Below, piece after piece: positions 1 to 9,251 of a stretch of DNA of 11,407 nucleotides (the first letter of the stretch is position 1; the number at the start of each line of letters is the position of its first letter). The notes under the pieces are model-generated. The model was given only the letters and a program-made list of their open reading frames with translations, had not been told where the DNA came from and did no database searches. The stretch is taken from positions 1 to 11,407 of the forward strand of contig NW_003108629.1 of NCBI RefSeq assembly GCF_000003605.2, given 5' to 3'. Source of the DNA: Saccoglossus kowalevskii (lineage: Eukaryota > Hemichordata > Enteropneusta > Harrimaniidae). Made by a program: the position numbers and the translations under genes.

Positions 1-2202
1 GGAAATAGCATTGTGGACGAGAGTATTCTTGTAAATATGAAAATTGCCGAGTTATAAAAAGTTCACTTAAGCGGAACAGAATTGTTGTTTAGTGATAAAA
101 GAAAACTGGATTTATGCCGGAAATGTTGTGATTGAGTTCTTTATATGAGAAATTTTCTCAGGAAATTAAGTTGATATATTTTTGTTCAAGGTGGTGGTTT
201 CACATTTTTTTTAGTCCTTCAAAAATGCCGCAAGTTTTCATGATGTGAATATCACTTCCTGTGGATTCAGTTTTAAATTGACTTGCTGTTTTAAAGCACA
301 AGTAGCTGTATTTGAAAGTACGATTTAATGTTTTCAGTCTTTTTTCGAGCAAATGGAAAGATATTTATGATTAGAAAATTTCTCCTGGGGCTCTGCAACA
401 CAGTGATTTTTGCAAAATTTTGACTTGATAAATCATGAAATTAAGTATACTGTTTTGTGTATGCTTTGTTAAGAGAACGACAATATAGGGAATGTATATA
501 ATGACGAATAAAAAGTAAAGAAGCCAAAAAAGCAGAACAACGTACTGTAAGAGATGGTGGTCTGCTTCCTAATCATTGGTAATTATAAAATTGGTTTGAA
601 ACACAGGATTAGCATTTGTGTGTAATACGGAAGGTAGAGAAAATTACAGCAGATGGTGTTCGGCAGTAATGATGTAAATGGCTTGGCTAATGGTTGTGTC
701 CTCGCAACTGCTTTGTGACAGTCTTAGAATGACTCAATCCAGATCATCTCTAATCAGATGAATACTTCTGTTTTATTACTTTATGGCTTTATCATGTACC
801 ACTCCTCATCGGAATAAAGACTCTTTCTCTGAGTTAATCCCCCTTGAGGGGGGCTTTATATACATCACTATATTGGGTCAAGTGGCGACTCACAAAATGT
901 CAGTTTCTGATACAAAAAGCGAGACAAAAACCATATTAACCCCTTTTAACTTGCATTGTCACGCTCAACCGCCTGTACATGCGGTGCTTCCAGAATCTTG
1001 ATACCAATCGGTTTGTTAGCCTAAGTTAAATAACAATTTAAGCCCTAATTTGTAAAATTTGTAGTTGCCAGTGACAAATATAATTTGCTGAGAGTGAGTG
1101 TGAGTAGTTACAAACTGATACATGTACCGATATCTTCACTAATACTTGTGTCAATTTGCCAGGTCAAGTTTGGGAGTTCTATATTTCTATATAACGGTAA
1201 TTTGGGATAAGCCTGGTAAAGTTGCTCACACCCACAAATATCCAGGGAAATCAAGGTTAACAAGGTTTAACATGTATACTACTACTCTTTATTCAAGAGT
1301 TTTCAAGGCACTTATTAACCTTACAAATTTGCCCCTCTCCAGAATCTTGTATGTGTGTATGACGATTACTGTTCACGTTGATAAAGATACAACCATAAGA
1401 GACTTCGATTCTGATCATTACCCTCTGGTTAGAAAGTATCAAGATAAGACATAATCATCTGTCGTATAAATTCTGCTAGCCTTATGTGTGCACAGTTTAT
1501 CGTTATTCCTGAAGTTACTTTGACCTGATTGCCCTTGCTGTGCTTCATACCCTCGACTTAACCTCGAAGGATTTGTGTCCAACTTGTTCAAAACCTGTAC
1601 AAATTAAGAGAAGGTCCCCAATGCTTTCTAATTGCAGAGAAAAGTTGAAATTCAAGTTGATTTACATTCGGGTCCTGTCGCAGACACTGTATTTGGAGTC
1701 CCCCATGTGTAACACAGTGTAGCTAATGTCATGCATGCTTGATGTCTGTCTGGCACCGCTGGGATTTCGGAGATGGTCCGACTGGTTTGTGTATTCTAGT
1801 AGTTGTCGCTGTGTTCAACTCAAGTGAGTTGTTCTCGCTTAATAGAATGTAAACGTGTATAAAGGCTAGTTAGTTTTCATGTATTCCAAAATCCATTTGC
1901 TGAGTCAATAGTTGTCCTAGGTTTTCACCAAATAAGTCTACTGATTTGTCTGTAGCAGACCCTGGTTGGTTAATAAAGTGAATAAATTATTCGTTATTTT
2001 TAACCTCTAAATGTATGTGCTGTGTGCTAGTAACATACTAGGTCATTATTGAATTTACTATAATTTTTGTTTTCGCATGTTTGTGCTTCTTTGTATAAGG
2101 CATGCATGTTTACACAGAACTAGCTTGTGCGGTATTACAACTTATACTTACATAATTATAACAAGTTGTCTGATAGGTTATATCAAAAATCATGGCTATA
2201 AA

Positions 2203-2245
2203 TTTGATTAATTTCGTTAATAAGTTATTAACCTTATTAATCAAA
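2203..2245. repeat. AT-rich nested inverted repeat (cruciform-like)
   Basis: The outer arms TTTGATTAAT (2203-2212) and ATTAATCAAA (2236-2245) are perfect reverse complements. Between them the inner arms GTTAATAA (2216-2223) and TTATTAAC (2225-2232) also pair perfectly around a single G. The result is an 18-bp interrupted stem in 43 bp. It may be a remnant of a foldback element or simply an AT-rich cruciform, and nothing links it to a gene function. Confidence 0.6.
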
Positions 2246-2427
2246 TAGGGTCTGTGTAATATTCCTTTCCAAGTCCACTACTCACAGAATTACTAAGACC
2301 AATTGATGGGTTGTTTTTCTGTTCAGATGTTTCTAATTGATTACATACCAATTTGTTGTTCTCTCCAGAGTTTATTACATACAATATGTTAGAGTGGGCT
2401 TTCAAGTTTTCTTTACACCTTACCTTT

Positions 2428-2689
2428 AGTTTGTCTGTTTGGTTGGATTAAAAGGTGAATATAAGAGGCATCTGTCTGGTGTTCGTTGGTATCATTGTTA
2501 TTTCATTCTCCTCAGTTTGTCTTATCTGTTATTGGGTTGAAAAGTGAATATAGGGGAGGGATCTGTCTGGTGTTCGTTGGTATCATTGTTATTTCATTCT
2601 CCTCAGTTTGTCTTATCTGTTATTGGGTTGAAAAGTGAATATAGGGGAGAGATATATCTGGTGTTAGTTGGTATCATTATTTTCATTCA
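2428..2689. repeat. Tandem repeat, about 3 copies, 91-bp period
   Basis: The word AGTTTGTCT recurs at 2428, 2514 and 2605, and TCTGGTGTT recurs at 91-bp spacing (2475, 2566, 2657; the last diverges after it). The second and third copies are almost identical through the GGGTTGAAAAGTGAATATAG segment. The first copy is about 5 bp shorter and more diverged, and the last one decays after about 2689. The open frame that crosses it (2544-2762) arises from the repeat and is not a gene. The closeness of the copies suggests recent replication slippage or unequal exchange, so copy number may vary between individuals. Confidence 0.9.
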
Positions 2690-2852
2690 TTATGTATTAT
2701 CGACAGTGATTCATTGTAGGTTGTACTACATACATGTTTTTTTTTTTATTTTTTCATTTTAAACTAAAGCAAATCTGTAATATAAATAAAAAATTACTCT
2801 GTAGAAACACTAACCTGGCCACCCAACTTCTATGATCGTCTATGTCTGTGAA

Positions 2853-2875
2853 ATCATTTCTTTTAGAGAAATGAT
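2853..2875. repeat. Short hairpin, 9-bp stem
   Basis: ATCATTTCT (2853-2861) and AGAAATGAT (2867-2875) are perfect reverse complements around a 5-base loop. It is too short to assign a role and may be chance in AT-rich DNA. Confidence 0.4.
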
Positions 2876-2924
2876 CGGCTACAAAAAATACAATAACTTT
2901 GTATTAGACAGGCTATTTGAATTG

Positions 2925-3108
2925 CAGTGTGCTGCTGTAAAAAGCTTGATCAAGATGTGTGAGGTGGGCACAATAAGTGGGCAATGCACATAGTGCAATG
3001 CAATAAATGTGATTGATATGGTATGGTATTGTATTATTTGACTCGCCAGTGCTTCCCAGAAACTTTGATCTAGAGTAATCTTGCTGGTGGGTCAACAGTG
3101 TGCTGCTG
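2925..3108. repeat. Exact 13-bp direct repeat bracketing a 158-bp segment (possible small retroelement insertion)
   Basis: CAGTGTGCTGCTG occurs at 2925-2937 and again at 3096-3108. Exact direct repeats of this length bracketing a SINE-sized segment resemble the target-site duplication of a non-LTR retroelement. The enclosed 158 bp shows no clear tRNA-type promoter or A-rich tail, so the insertion reading is weak. The second copy lies only about 90 bp before the exon at 3198. Confidence 0.3.
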
Positions 3109-3197
3109 ACGCATGCAGATTTATTTGTAAATTAGCTATCATGAAAGGTGAGATTACTTGGCTGCATATCTAATTATTTATTTCTGTTATTTTTCAG

Positions 3198-3300
3198 ATT
3201 TAGGTAGAATTGACGAGGGACCAGAGTCTACCTCAGTATATACTGGGGATACAGCAATATTTAAATGTGTAGTTACAGCAGTTCCTGGAGCTGTTATAAG
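3198..3300 (+). CDS. Internal exon: N-terminal half of an Ig domain, DCC/neogenin-like Ig2
   Basis: This 103-bp exon follows the acceptor TTTTTCAG and ends at the donor AAG|GTAATG. It enters in phase 1: the first two bases complete a codon begun upstream. Its 33 full codons encode LGRIDEG followed by PESTSVYTGDTAIFKC, then a segment ending PGAVIR. This is the A-C strand half of an I-set immunoglobulin domain. GDTAIFKC is the B strand, with the first disulphide cysteine encoded at 3266-3268. The intron falls just before the core tryptophan. The order (PES.SVY.G..A...C, then V.A.....VRW in the next exon) matches Ig2 of DCC/neogenin, netrin and RGM receptors used in axon guidance and cell migration. 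That assignment is from family knowledge. Contactin, protogenin or other Ig/FN3 receptors are the alternatives. I see no stop codons and no sign of decay. Confidence 0.8.
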
Positions 3301-3563
3301 GTAATGTTCTGTCAGTTTTACGTCCCCCCCACAAAAGAATGTGTCAAGTATTCTCCTGTATTATGTGAGCGTCTTCTAGTGATACACGAGCATCCAGATG
3401 TTGCAGATTTTTTGCATGGAATGTTCCATGAACAATTCTCAATCGATGTTGAACACCAACATTAAACTTGTAATTTTGTGTTCTTTTACTTTGCCATGTA
3501 GTTATTTTTAGGATGGTGTTAAACGGTAATACATAAAAATTAACAATCTTGCATCTTTTCCAG
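3301..3563 (+). other. Intron (263 bp) inside the Ig2 domain, phase 2
   Basis: It has a GTAATG donor and a CTTTTCCAG acceptor, so it is a U2-type GT-AG intron. It interrupts an arginine codon (AG|G) immediately before the core Trp of the Ig fold. The frame that stays open from the exon into the intron (to about 3465) is read-through without protein similarity. Confidence 0.8.
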
Positions 3564-3748
3564 GTGGCAGAAAAATAGAGTAAATTTAGATCTTGCGACT
3601 AATGTGGACGAGAGGTATACAGAACTAGAAAGCGGTACTCTCGAAATAAAAAATGTCAAGATGTCAGACGAAGCCGACTATCGATGTCGAGCAACAAACA
3701 TTGAAGGAATGCGGCGAAGTGAAGAAGCGTCATTATCAATCATTTTCA
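3564..3748 (+). CDS. Internal exon: C-terminal half of the Ig domain, DCC/neogenin-like Ig2
   Basis: This 185-bp exon has an acceptor at CTTTTCCAG and a consensus donor TTCA|GTGAGT. Its first G completes the split Arg codon. It then encodes WQKNRVNLDL, ESGTLEIKNV and MSDEADYRCRATN, ending in EEASLSII. These are the textbook features of an I-set domain: the core Trp (3565-3567), an S-G-x-L-x-I E strand, a D-E-A-D-Y-x-C F strand with the second cysteine at 3685-3687, and a closing G strand. WQ(K/E)NR, the L.SG.L.I.N run and the final S(D/E)EA.L.(V/I) also fit DCC/neogenin Ig2 closely. With the 3198 exon it completes one domain of about 95 residues, bounded by phase-1 introns on both sides. Such symmetrical domain units can be duplicated without breaking frame. 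There is no N-glycosylation sequon in this exon. Confidence 0.82.
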
Positions 3749-4783
3749 GTGAGTTTAATCCTTCAGAAATTTATTTGCACGCTAATTTTTTTTTTCGGAC
3801 ATCAAATGTTCGTGACATCTCTTACGAAGTTTTTGTTTCCAGAAAAGCTAACATCGTTTTGTATCGTATGTATGTTATATGGATATTTGGATCCCAATGT
3901 TCAACTGTGTTACTGATAGTAACCATGATTATAGACTCTGCTATCGTTCACAGACCTTAGACAGATGGAGTTCTTTCTTGTACTTGCGTATGATGTTGCA
4001 ATAAACATTCGTGCATATGAGACACTTATGCTTGCACCCAGAAGACTTAAATGCAGAGATTATAATTCAGCATTTTCGTCAAAAGATAAATTGGAGTGTC
4101 TGCGATATGCTGAAAACTGTTCCTTCTTGTTTCACTTTGAAAAGTCCAATGCGTTTGCCTGTTATTAAAAGGATGTCTCCACTCTGTGTTATTAAAAGGG
4201 CGTCTCCTAAGGCTGTCTGAGACTGCCTTTGTGTTTATTGCTCTCACAAAATCTACACTGAATGTCAGAATTTCTTTGCTTTGTAGTTTAACATGAGAAT
4301 TCAGCATAGTGTGTTTTTCCACATGAGGGATCTTAAAAATTGTCATCTTCAAGGAGGCAAAACTGGCGTTGTTCTGCCCTAGTAAAACAACTCTGATATT
4401 ATGCTCTAAAATAAAACGAATTATTTTGCACTGGCTGACCGACTGGCGTTCGACTGTCATCTTTTCAAATTTTTCTTGAAAACTACTATTGAAAATTTCT
4501 TATTTGGTGTGTAGTGCTTAGTGGTGATTCTATTATGCATCTGCAGAAACAGAATATGGCTTACCAATCTCACAAACGAAATCTTCAGTCGTCACACAAC
4601 TTTTTTGCTTTGATTGAACGCTAACTAAAAGGTGTAATATGAATGAGAACAACTTGCTCTTATCGTATGGCAGTCATTGGTTGCTTTGATACTTCTGATT
4701 GTCAATTTTGTTCCTAATATGCAAATGAAACTATTATTAATAACGATAAAAACTAAAATAAACTTGAATGTATTCTTCACCAG
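3749..4783 (+). other. Intron (1035 bp) between Ig2 and Ig3, phase 1
   Basis: The donor is GTGAGT and the acceptor TATTCTTCACCAG, and they split a Ser codon (A|GT). Frames open from the exon into the intron (to about 3960) lose all Ig character after 3748. A 137-codon open frame on the minus strand (4047-4460) has no recognisable domain, and its proline/Asn-rich part arises from the 27-bp tandem repeat at 4161-4207. No other structure is evident. Confidence 0.75.
4161..4207. repeat. Two-copy 27-bp tandem repeat
   Basis: GTTATTAAAAGGATGTCTCC (4161-4180) recurs as the same word with two changes (GGGCGTCTCC ending) at 4188-4207, a 27-bp period. It is a local duplication in the intron, with no further copies nearby. 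Confidence 0.75.
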
Positions 4784-4934
4784 GTGGTTCAATGGTTAGG
4801 CGACCAGAATTTGCTTCAAGACCACAAAATGCAGAAGTTTTGGAAGGCGGAGACGTTGTATTGGAATGTGCGGTGAATGCCAATCCTAGACCTACAGTCA
4901 CATGGTGGAAAGATGGTCAACCAATAACACCAAG
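4784..4934 (+). CDS. Internal exon: N-terminal half of the next Ig domain, DCC/neogenin-like Ig3
   Basis: This 151-bp exon is preceded by TTCTTCACCAG and followed by donor CAAG|GTAAAT. It enters in phase 1 (two bases completing Ser) and leaves in phase 2. It encodes GSMVRRPEFASRPQNAEV, then EGGDVVLECAV and NPRPTVTWWKDGQPITP. The pattern R-P-x(3)-V-x-E-G-x-D-V-V-L-x-C (Cys at 4867-4869), followed by P-x-P-T-V-x-W (Trp at 4903-4905) and K-D-G, is a classic I-set domain start. It aligns in order with Ig3 of DCC/neogenin. The internal intron falls about nine codons after the core Trp, whereas in the preceding domain it falls directly before the Trp. The frame is open and intact throughout. Confidence 0.82.
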
Positions 4935-5564
4935 GTAAATAGTAAACTACTGTGAACCATTCTACCTCGGTCAATTTTTGTGATAATTTTCGGGCATTCG
5001 CGAAATGAAATTTTAGAATCCAGACATTGAGAATGCTCTGAAGAATGGCCTGGTAAATCACTACATAAATACGTAGTCAGCACTGCATTCTCTGTCATTA
5101 CTGAATGGCTATCTGCATGACTTCAGTACATTACCATGGCAACTCGCATGCACAGACTGTCCCATATGTAAGACCTGTCTACAAAACTCTGGACCGATTC
5201 ATTAGTTTATTATTCATAGTATTTCCAAAATCTTACAATCATAAACAGCATCTCGCTGTCTCAACTGAAATGTTTCAAAAGTTTACACCGAATATTTGCA
5301 TGTAAGGATGCAAAAAAAAATACTATAAATAAGTGGTTCAGATCATGACAGATCACATGTGGACATCATTTGCTGACGATTGCAATTTCAACGGCAAGTG
5401 TGTTCAATAAGTTGCGAATCCCGAGCAGATTTATTGCCTGAAAAAATCTCTATTTGCCTGTTAATTTACTGACTAGTAATGCCATTTGTTACTGACTACC
5501 ATTACTCCTTCACTTGTAAGCACTTCAAACAAGATTTTTCACACTTTTGCCATCTAGATTTTGA

Positions 5565-5604
5565 ATTATTTAATTGAATAAATCACCTAGAATAATTAAA
5601 TAAT
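5565..5604. repeat. AT-rich imperfect inverted repeat
   Basis: ATTATTTAATT (5565-5575) pairs with AATTAAATAAT (5594-5604). Flanking TTGA (5561-5564) and TCAA (around 5608-5611) extend the match with a 3-base offset. It may be a MITE remnant or chance in AT-rich sequence. Confidence 0.4.
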
Positions 5605-5706
5605 CATTCAAACTTAAGTTTCCTATAAATCTCTTCATATTTCTGAAGTTTGTAAATTCAGATTTCAGACATGTACTCATCTGACACAAGTGTGTGATCA
5701 ATATGC

Positions 5707-5812
5707 AATGCATCCTGGGTGATCATAGGATCGGTATGCTAATTGGCTAAATGCATAGTTTGTAAGTCGGGAATACTAGTAATGTGTTTCAATGCATTCT
5801 GGGTAATCATAG
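5707..5812. repeat. Direct pair of a 22-bp motif, 84 bp apart
   Basis: AATGCATCCTGGGTGATCATAG at 5707-5728 (written as AATGCATCCTGGG plus TGATCATAG) recurs at 5791-5812 with two substitutions (TTCTGGG and TAATCATAG). No further copy is seen in the window. It is a small duplication; a protein-binding role is possible but unsupported. Confidence 0.6.
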
Positions 5813-6603
5813 AAATTTCTTACAAAAACATAAATGTTTATAATTGATTGGTGTACTTATTTAACAGCATACTCGTGCATTTTCTGAGTTCTCAGATCTC
5901 AGATTCCAACTTTTTGGAGGCATCAGTCTACAAAGTTGAATTCCAGATATAGCAGTTGAATATTATTTCAGGTGAAACTTTCATTTGTCAAGCACCACCC
6001 AGTCTGTACTGCCTGTGAGCATTTTTCTCCATTACCAGGGTTATCGCTTCGTAACCGAAGTTGGGTCAACATGACTACCCTTTGAATTAGCCTCAGAATG
6101 TTTTCGTTTTTATGATGGTTCCTTATCTTCTGAATCTGTGAATTCCTGTAACCTAAGCAGTGGATGATCCTAATGCAGCTGGGTATGATGATCTCAGGCA
6201 TGCTGTGTACCGGTACATCTGAGAGAAATTATAACCTACTATACCCTTCAAATATGTTGCCAGTACTGCATAGGTCCTTACCATATTTGCTCCATTTAAA
6301 GCACGTCTCTAATAGAAATGCATGTAAACCAAGAATTGAATTATTTTAACCATGGATGCACCTGTGTCATTTATGTAAGTGCATACATTACTACAATACC
6401 ATAAGAAAAACTTTTCCCAAAACTAAATACCATATTTATTCTATTAGAAGCCATTTATATAAAGTAGTGTATTTTTATTGACTAATAAGTTTCTGGTGAA
6501 TAAAATAATGTTGAGCATTAAACCAAGAGTCTTTCATGGTTTTTCTGGCTTGATTAAAACCATAGTCTTGAGCTTGCATTGTCTATTTTTTGGCACTTAG
6601 TCG

Positions 6604-6625
6604 TTATAATTGATAACAATTATAA
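6604..6625. repeat. Perfect 9-bp inverted repeat
   Basis: TTATAATTG (6604-6612) and CAATTATAA (6617-6625) pair perfectly around ATAA. It is short and AT-rich, with no assigned role. Confidence 0.4.
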
Positions 6626-6780
6626 AATACTTAACTTAACTTTAGGAAATTGCAGATTGTTTTCGAAACTTCAATTATATAATTGTTTATTTTGAAAACA
6701 AATTGCACTCTCCATAATTTGAATGTTCAATTTTTTTTGCCGGTGGATCAATATTTCGATGTTGCAGTTTAATATATAGA

Positions 6781-6970
6781 TACCGTAAAATACTTTGTTT
6801 TCGCTTGGAATTAATTTTCTCTATTTTCACTGAAGAAATGATTCAGTGAAAATAAAATCCAGCGAATATACCATTTTTTTTCTATATTTTACATTCAAAC
6901 TTGTCAAAAATCTGTGAAAATAAATTCCATACAAAACGCCCAAAAAGTCTTTTCAGCGAAAATTAATTCC
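6781..6970. mobile_element. Foldback/MITE-like repeat stretch with hairpin
   Basis: The stretch opens with TACCGTAAAATAC, an end type (TACCGTA) shared with the TIR element at 9188. A perfect 12-bp stem, ATTTTCACTGAA (6823-6834) with TTCAGTGAAAAT (6842-6853), has a 7-base loop. Outside it, GGAATTAATTTTC (6807-6819) has its exact reverse complement at 6958-6970, next to the words TTCGCT and AGCGAA. These nested inverted repeats suggest a small non-autonomous DNA transposon or its remnant. I could not find a matching right terminus or a target-site duplication, so the borders are approximate. Confidence 0.5.
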
Positions 6971-7039
6971 GAAACTGAGAAAATACACAAAAACCTGTAG
7001 AATAAATATATATAAGGGATATCTGTATACATTTTATTA

Positions 7040-7072
7040 GTCCCCGTTCGGACGAAGTCCGAAAACGGGGAC
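7040..7072. repeat. Terminal hairpin of the repeat element (14 bp paired)
   Basis: The outer stem GTCCCCGTT/AACGGGGAC (9 bp) and inner stem CGGAC/GTCCG (5 bp) pair perfectly, with a two-base AA bulge on the right arm and a GAA loop. The GC-rich stem stands out against the AT-rich surroundings. Confidence 0.9.
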
Positions 7073-7144
7073 TTATAATTCGGTCTCCATTCGTGCGTCC
7101 GTCCGGAGTCGTATCTCAGAATCCCTTGTACCGATTCCAATCAT

Positions 7145-8110
7145 TCTTTGCATGTGCCTAGTACTTTATCTGGGACATGTGCACATGCAGTGGTTTAGCG
7201 ATTCGATTCAAAATGACCGACTGGCAGCCATCTTGTTTTTTGAAAATGTTGTATTTTGTACATGCTTTGTCAGTTTTCATTCAAATTTGGTACATAGATT
7301 ATACATGTTAGGATACATGTCCATGACGATTTATTTCACAATTGGATCAAAGATGGCAGACTGGCAGCCATCTTGTTTTTTGAAAATGTTGTATTTTGGA
7401 CATGCTTTGTCAGTTTTCATTCAAATTTAGTATATCGATCATACATGTTAGGATACATGTCCCCGACCATCCATGAGTTCCTGAGTCTGTCCGTCCGTCT
7501 GTTCGTGCATCAGTCTGTCAATAGTAATATTTCAGAATCCTGTGGACTGATTCAGTTCATTCTTTGCATGTGCCTAGTACCTTATGTGGGACATATGCAC
7601 ATGCAGTGGTTTAGTGATTCGATTCAAAATGGCCGACTGGCAGCCATCTTGTTTTTTGAAAATGTTGTATTTTGGACATGCTTTGTCAGTTGTCATTCAA
7701 ACTTGGTACATAGATTATACATGTTAGGATACATGTCCAGTACAATTTATTTCGCAATTGGATCAAAGATGGTCGACTGGCAGGCATCTTGTGGGTTTTT
7801 TTTTATGCGGTATCTTGCACGTGCTCTGTCAGTTTTCATTCAAATTTGGCACATACATGTACTTTATATATGTTAGGATGCATGTCCATGACAATTTGTT
7901 TCAAAATCTGGTCAAGGATGGTCGATTGACAGCAATCTGACTTTTTGGCCTTACTACTATATTTCCACAACTTATGTACCATTTTCATTCGTATTTGGCA
8001 CATACATCATACATATCAGTGTGTTTCATAATCAGATCAAAGATGGCCAAATAACGGCTGTTTTTATTTTTGGCCATATTACTACTACACGGAACACGTG
8101 TTTTGATGTA
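7145..8110. repeat. Higher-order tandem repeat: ~140-bp units in a 416-bp block
   Basis: The anchor word CTGGCAGCCATCTTGT recurs at 7221, 7361 and 7637, with diverged copies at 7777 and about 7926 and a remnant near 8049. Spacings are 140, 276, 140, 149 and about 123 bp. The leader word TCTTTGCATGTGCCTAGTAC occurs at 7145 and 7561, so the block of leader plus two units is duplicated with an exact 416-bp period. The first and second blocks differ at roughly a dozen positions over about 196 bp by eye. Units also share CATGCTTTGTCAGTTTTCAT and TACATGTTAGGATACATGTC. Later units are progressively more diverged and carry indels. Confidence 0.9.
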
Positions 8111-8306
8111 AATAAACAATCTGTTGTGTACGCCACTTGTTTTTTGTAACTTGATTCAATATGACTGCCCAATGTCCAATTCTTGTGTAAAAGCACTAAA
8201 TCATAATTTTTTACAAATCCATCTCCTATTAATGGTTTCAATCTAATCTCAATGACTTCATCAGCATCAAATTGATATTTCAGATCACAAAATTTGGGAC
8301 GGGGAC

Positions 8307-9187
8307 TGTGTCATTAACAATGACTAGTTATATGTAGTTCTTGATTAAACTTGCTCCCCAAGGGATGTGTTGTTTTACTCGTCTCCCAAGATTGCTCAGA
8401 CAAGAGATAGATGAAAGTTAACCGCTGATATGCAATTAGTCTTCTTCCTGCAAAGGATTCTTACAACTGTTTGCTGTGTGATGCGACTCTTAATTTAAAT
8501 TCTACCTACTGCACATTGTTGTGATTTGACTAGAGGAATTTGTGACGATGATATTCATAAAACTTTGACTTCCTGTCTTATAGAAAGGACCTCAGTGAAC
8601 ATTGTCACTGTTGCAATATTTTGTAATTTTCTGAGAATCATGTAAATTAGTCTTTTATGAAATTTTACAATATTTTAACCTCTTGCAGAATAAACCTGCA
8701 ACTAATTGATGGACAAGTTAAAGTGTTTCATGTTTTTCACAGGTTGCCATAGTAACATTGTATGCATAACCACACGAATAATGATTAAATAATAAATTCA
8801 CAAACCACACAGCGACAAGTTACATACCCAAACATTTTAATTGATCGCATTCATATTCCTGGCTGATCAATATCTGCTTCTTTTTGAATCCAATTTCTAG
8901 CGTTGTTTGTTCTGACATCAATTATATCAATGATTTAATCTTATTTTGCAATCCAGTATTTCAATGTAATATATATTGAGTATTCCAACAATATTTCTTG
9001 GATTTCAATCAGATATTATTTAGGATTTGTTGTGCAATTTTCCATCCCCCTCCTCTTCCACTCATGAGCTTTCAAAGCTCACGATTACTCCTAAAAATTG
9101 TCAAAAGATTTATCTGTGAAAATTACACTTGAGTCCCTGACTCGTGTTAACTTCTATGTACCGGTAATATTAGCGTCATAAATCATC
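8307..9187 (+). other. Intronic sequence between two elements, nothing recognised
   Basis: The stretch is AT-rich, with stop codons frequent in all frames. I see no repeat, RNA-like structure or coding similarity. It separates the right end of the 7040-8306 element from the left TIR at 9188. Confidence 0.6.
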
Positions 9188-9213
9188 TACCGTATTACCC
9201 CGGGCACGCGCCC
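9188..9213 (+). repeat. Left terminal inverted repeat (26 bp)
   Basis: It is an exact reverse complement of 10579-10604. It begins with TA and then CCGTATTACCCC, and ends with the near-palindrome GGGCACGCGCCC (9202-9213). Confidence 0.92.
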
Positions 9214-9251
9214 AGGGGCCTGAACATACAAAATCAGGAAAAATTGCGAGT

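Larger units (their letters stand above)
1..3197 (+). other. Non-coding stretch, read as the intron upstream of the first visible Ig exon
   Basis: No reading frame here resembles a known protein, and the few open frames of 60-100 codons have low-complexity, AT-driven composition. The stretch ends in a good splice acceptor: a T-rich tract followed by TTTTTCAG at 3190-3197. The exon behind it needs one base from an upstream exon, so at least the 3' part is intron. A preceding exon encoding the end of the upstream Ig domain must lie before position 1 or be too short to see. I found no promoter, CpG-rich block or polyadenylation context. Positions 1-2200 show nothing beyond short chance palindromes, for example at 839-852. 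The repeats at 2203-2245, 2428-2689, 2853-2875 and 2925-3108 are listed separately. Confidence 0.7.
7040..8306. mobile_element. Non-autonomous repeat element with GTCCCCGT ends and internal tandem repeats
   Basis: The left end is a strong hairpin: GTCCCCGTT (7040-7048), CGGAC, a GAA loop, GTCCG, two unpaired A, and AACGGGGAC (7064-7072). The right end carries ACGGGGAC (8299-8306), the reverse complement of the first eight left bases, so the element is bounded by short inverted termini. Inside, a GTCCGTCCG-rich leader is followed by diverged repeats of about 140 bp (separate entry) and a tail of about 190 bp without repeats. No transposase is present, and open frames inside are by-products of the repeats. 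No target-site duplication is obvious at the borders. The class is uncertain: a MITE-like DNA element seems likely, and an element of Helitron type is possible. Confidence 0.65.

Noticed and set aside
839-852. CCCCCTTGAGGGGG palindrome considered as a terminator or binding site
   Set aside because: It is a single short palindrome with no gene nearby, and bacterial-type terminators do not apply to this genome.
783-1722. Open frames of 60-102 codons considered as upstream exons of the receptor (Ig1)
   Set aside because: None contains the Cys...Trp...Tyr-x-Cys pattern of an Ig domain, or flanking splice sites in the required phase.
2735-2762. T-rich tract considered as an antisense poly(A) tail of a retroelement
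   Set aside because: No retroelement body or target duplication is attached to it; T-rich tracts are common in this AT-rich sequence.
3604-3960. Exon 3564-3748 extended by read-through as a 118-codon frame
   Set aside because: Ig character ends exactly at the GTGAGT donor; the extension is intron translated in frame.
4047-4460. 137-codon open frame on the minus strand within the 1035-bp intron
   Set aside because: No recognisable motif. Part of it is made by the 27-bp tandem repeat, and it lies antisense inside an intron with good splice sites.
7373-7876. The longest open frame in the window (167 codons, +), with a neighbouring frame at 7152-7430
   Set aside because: Both translate the 140-bp tandem units; the protein repeats itself at the DNA repeat period and matches no domain I know.
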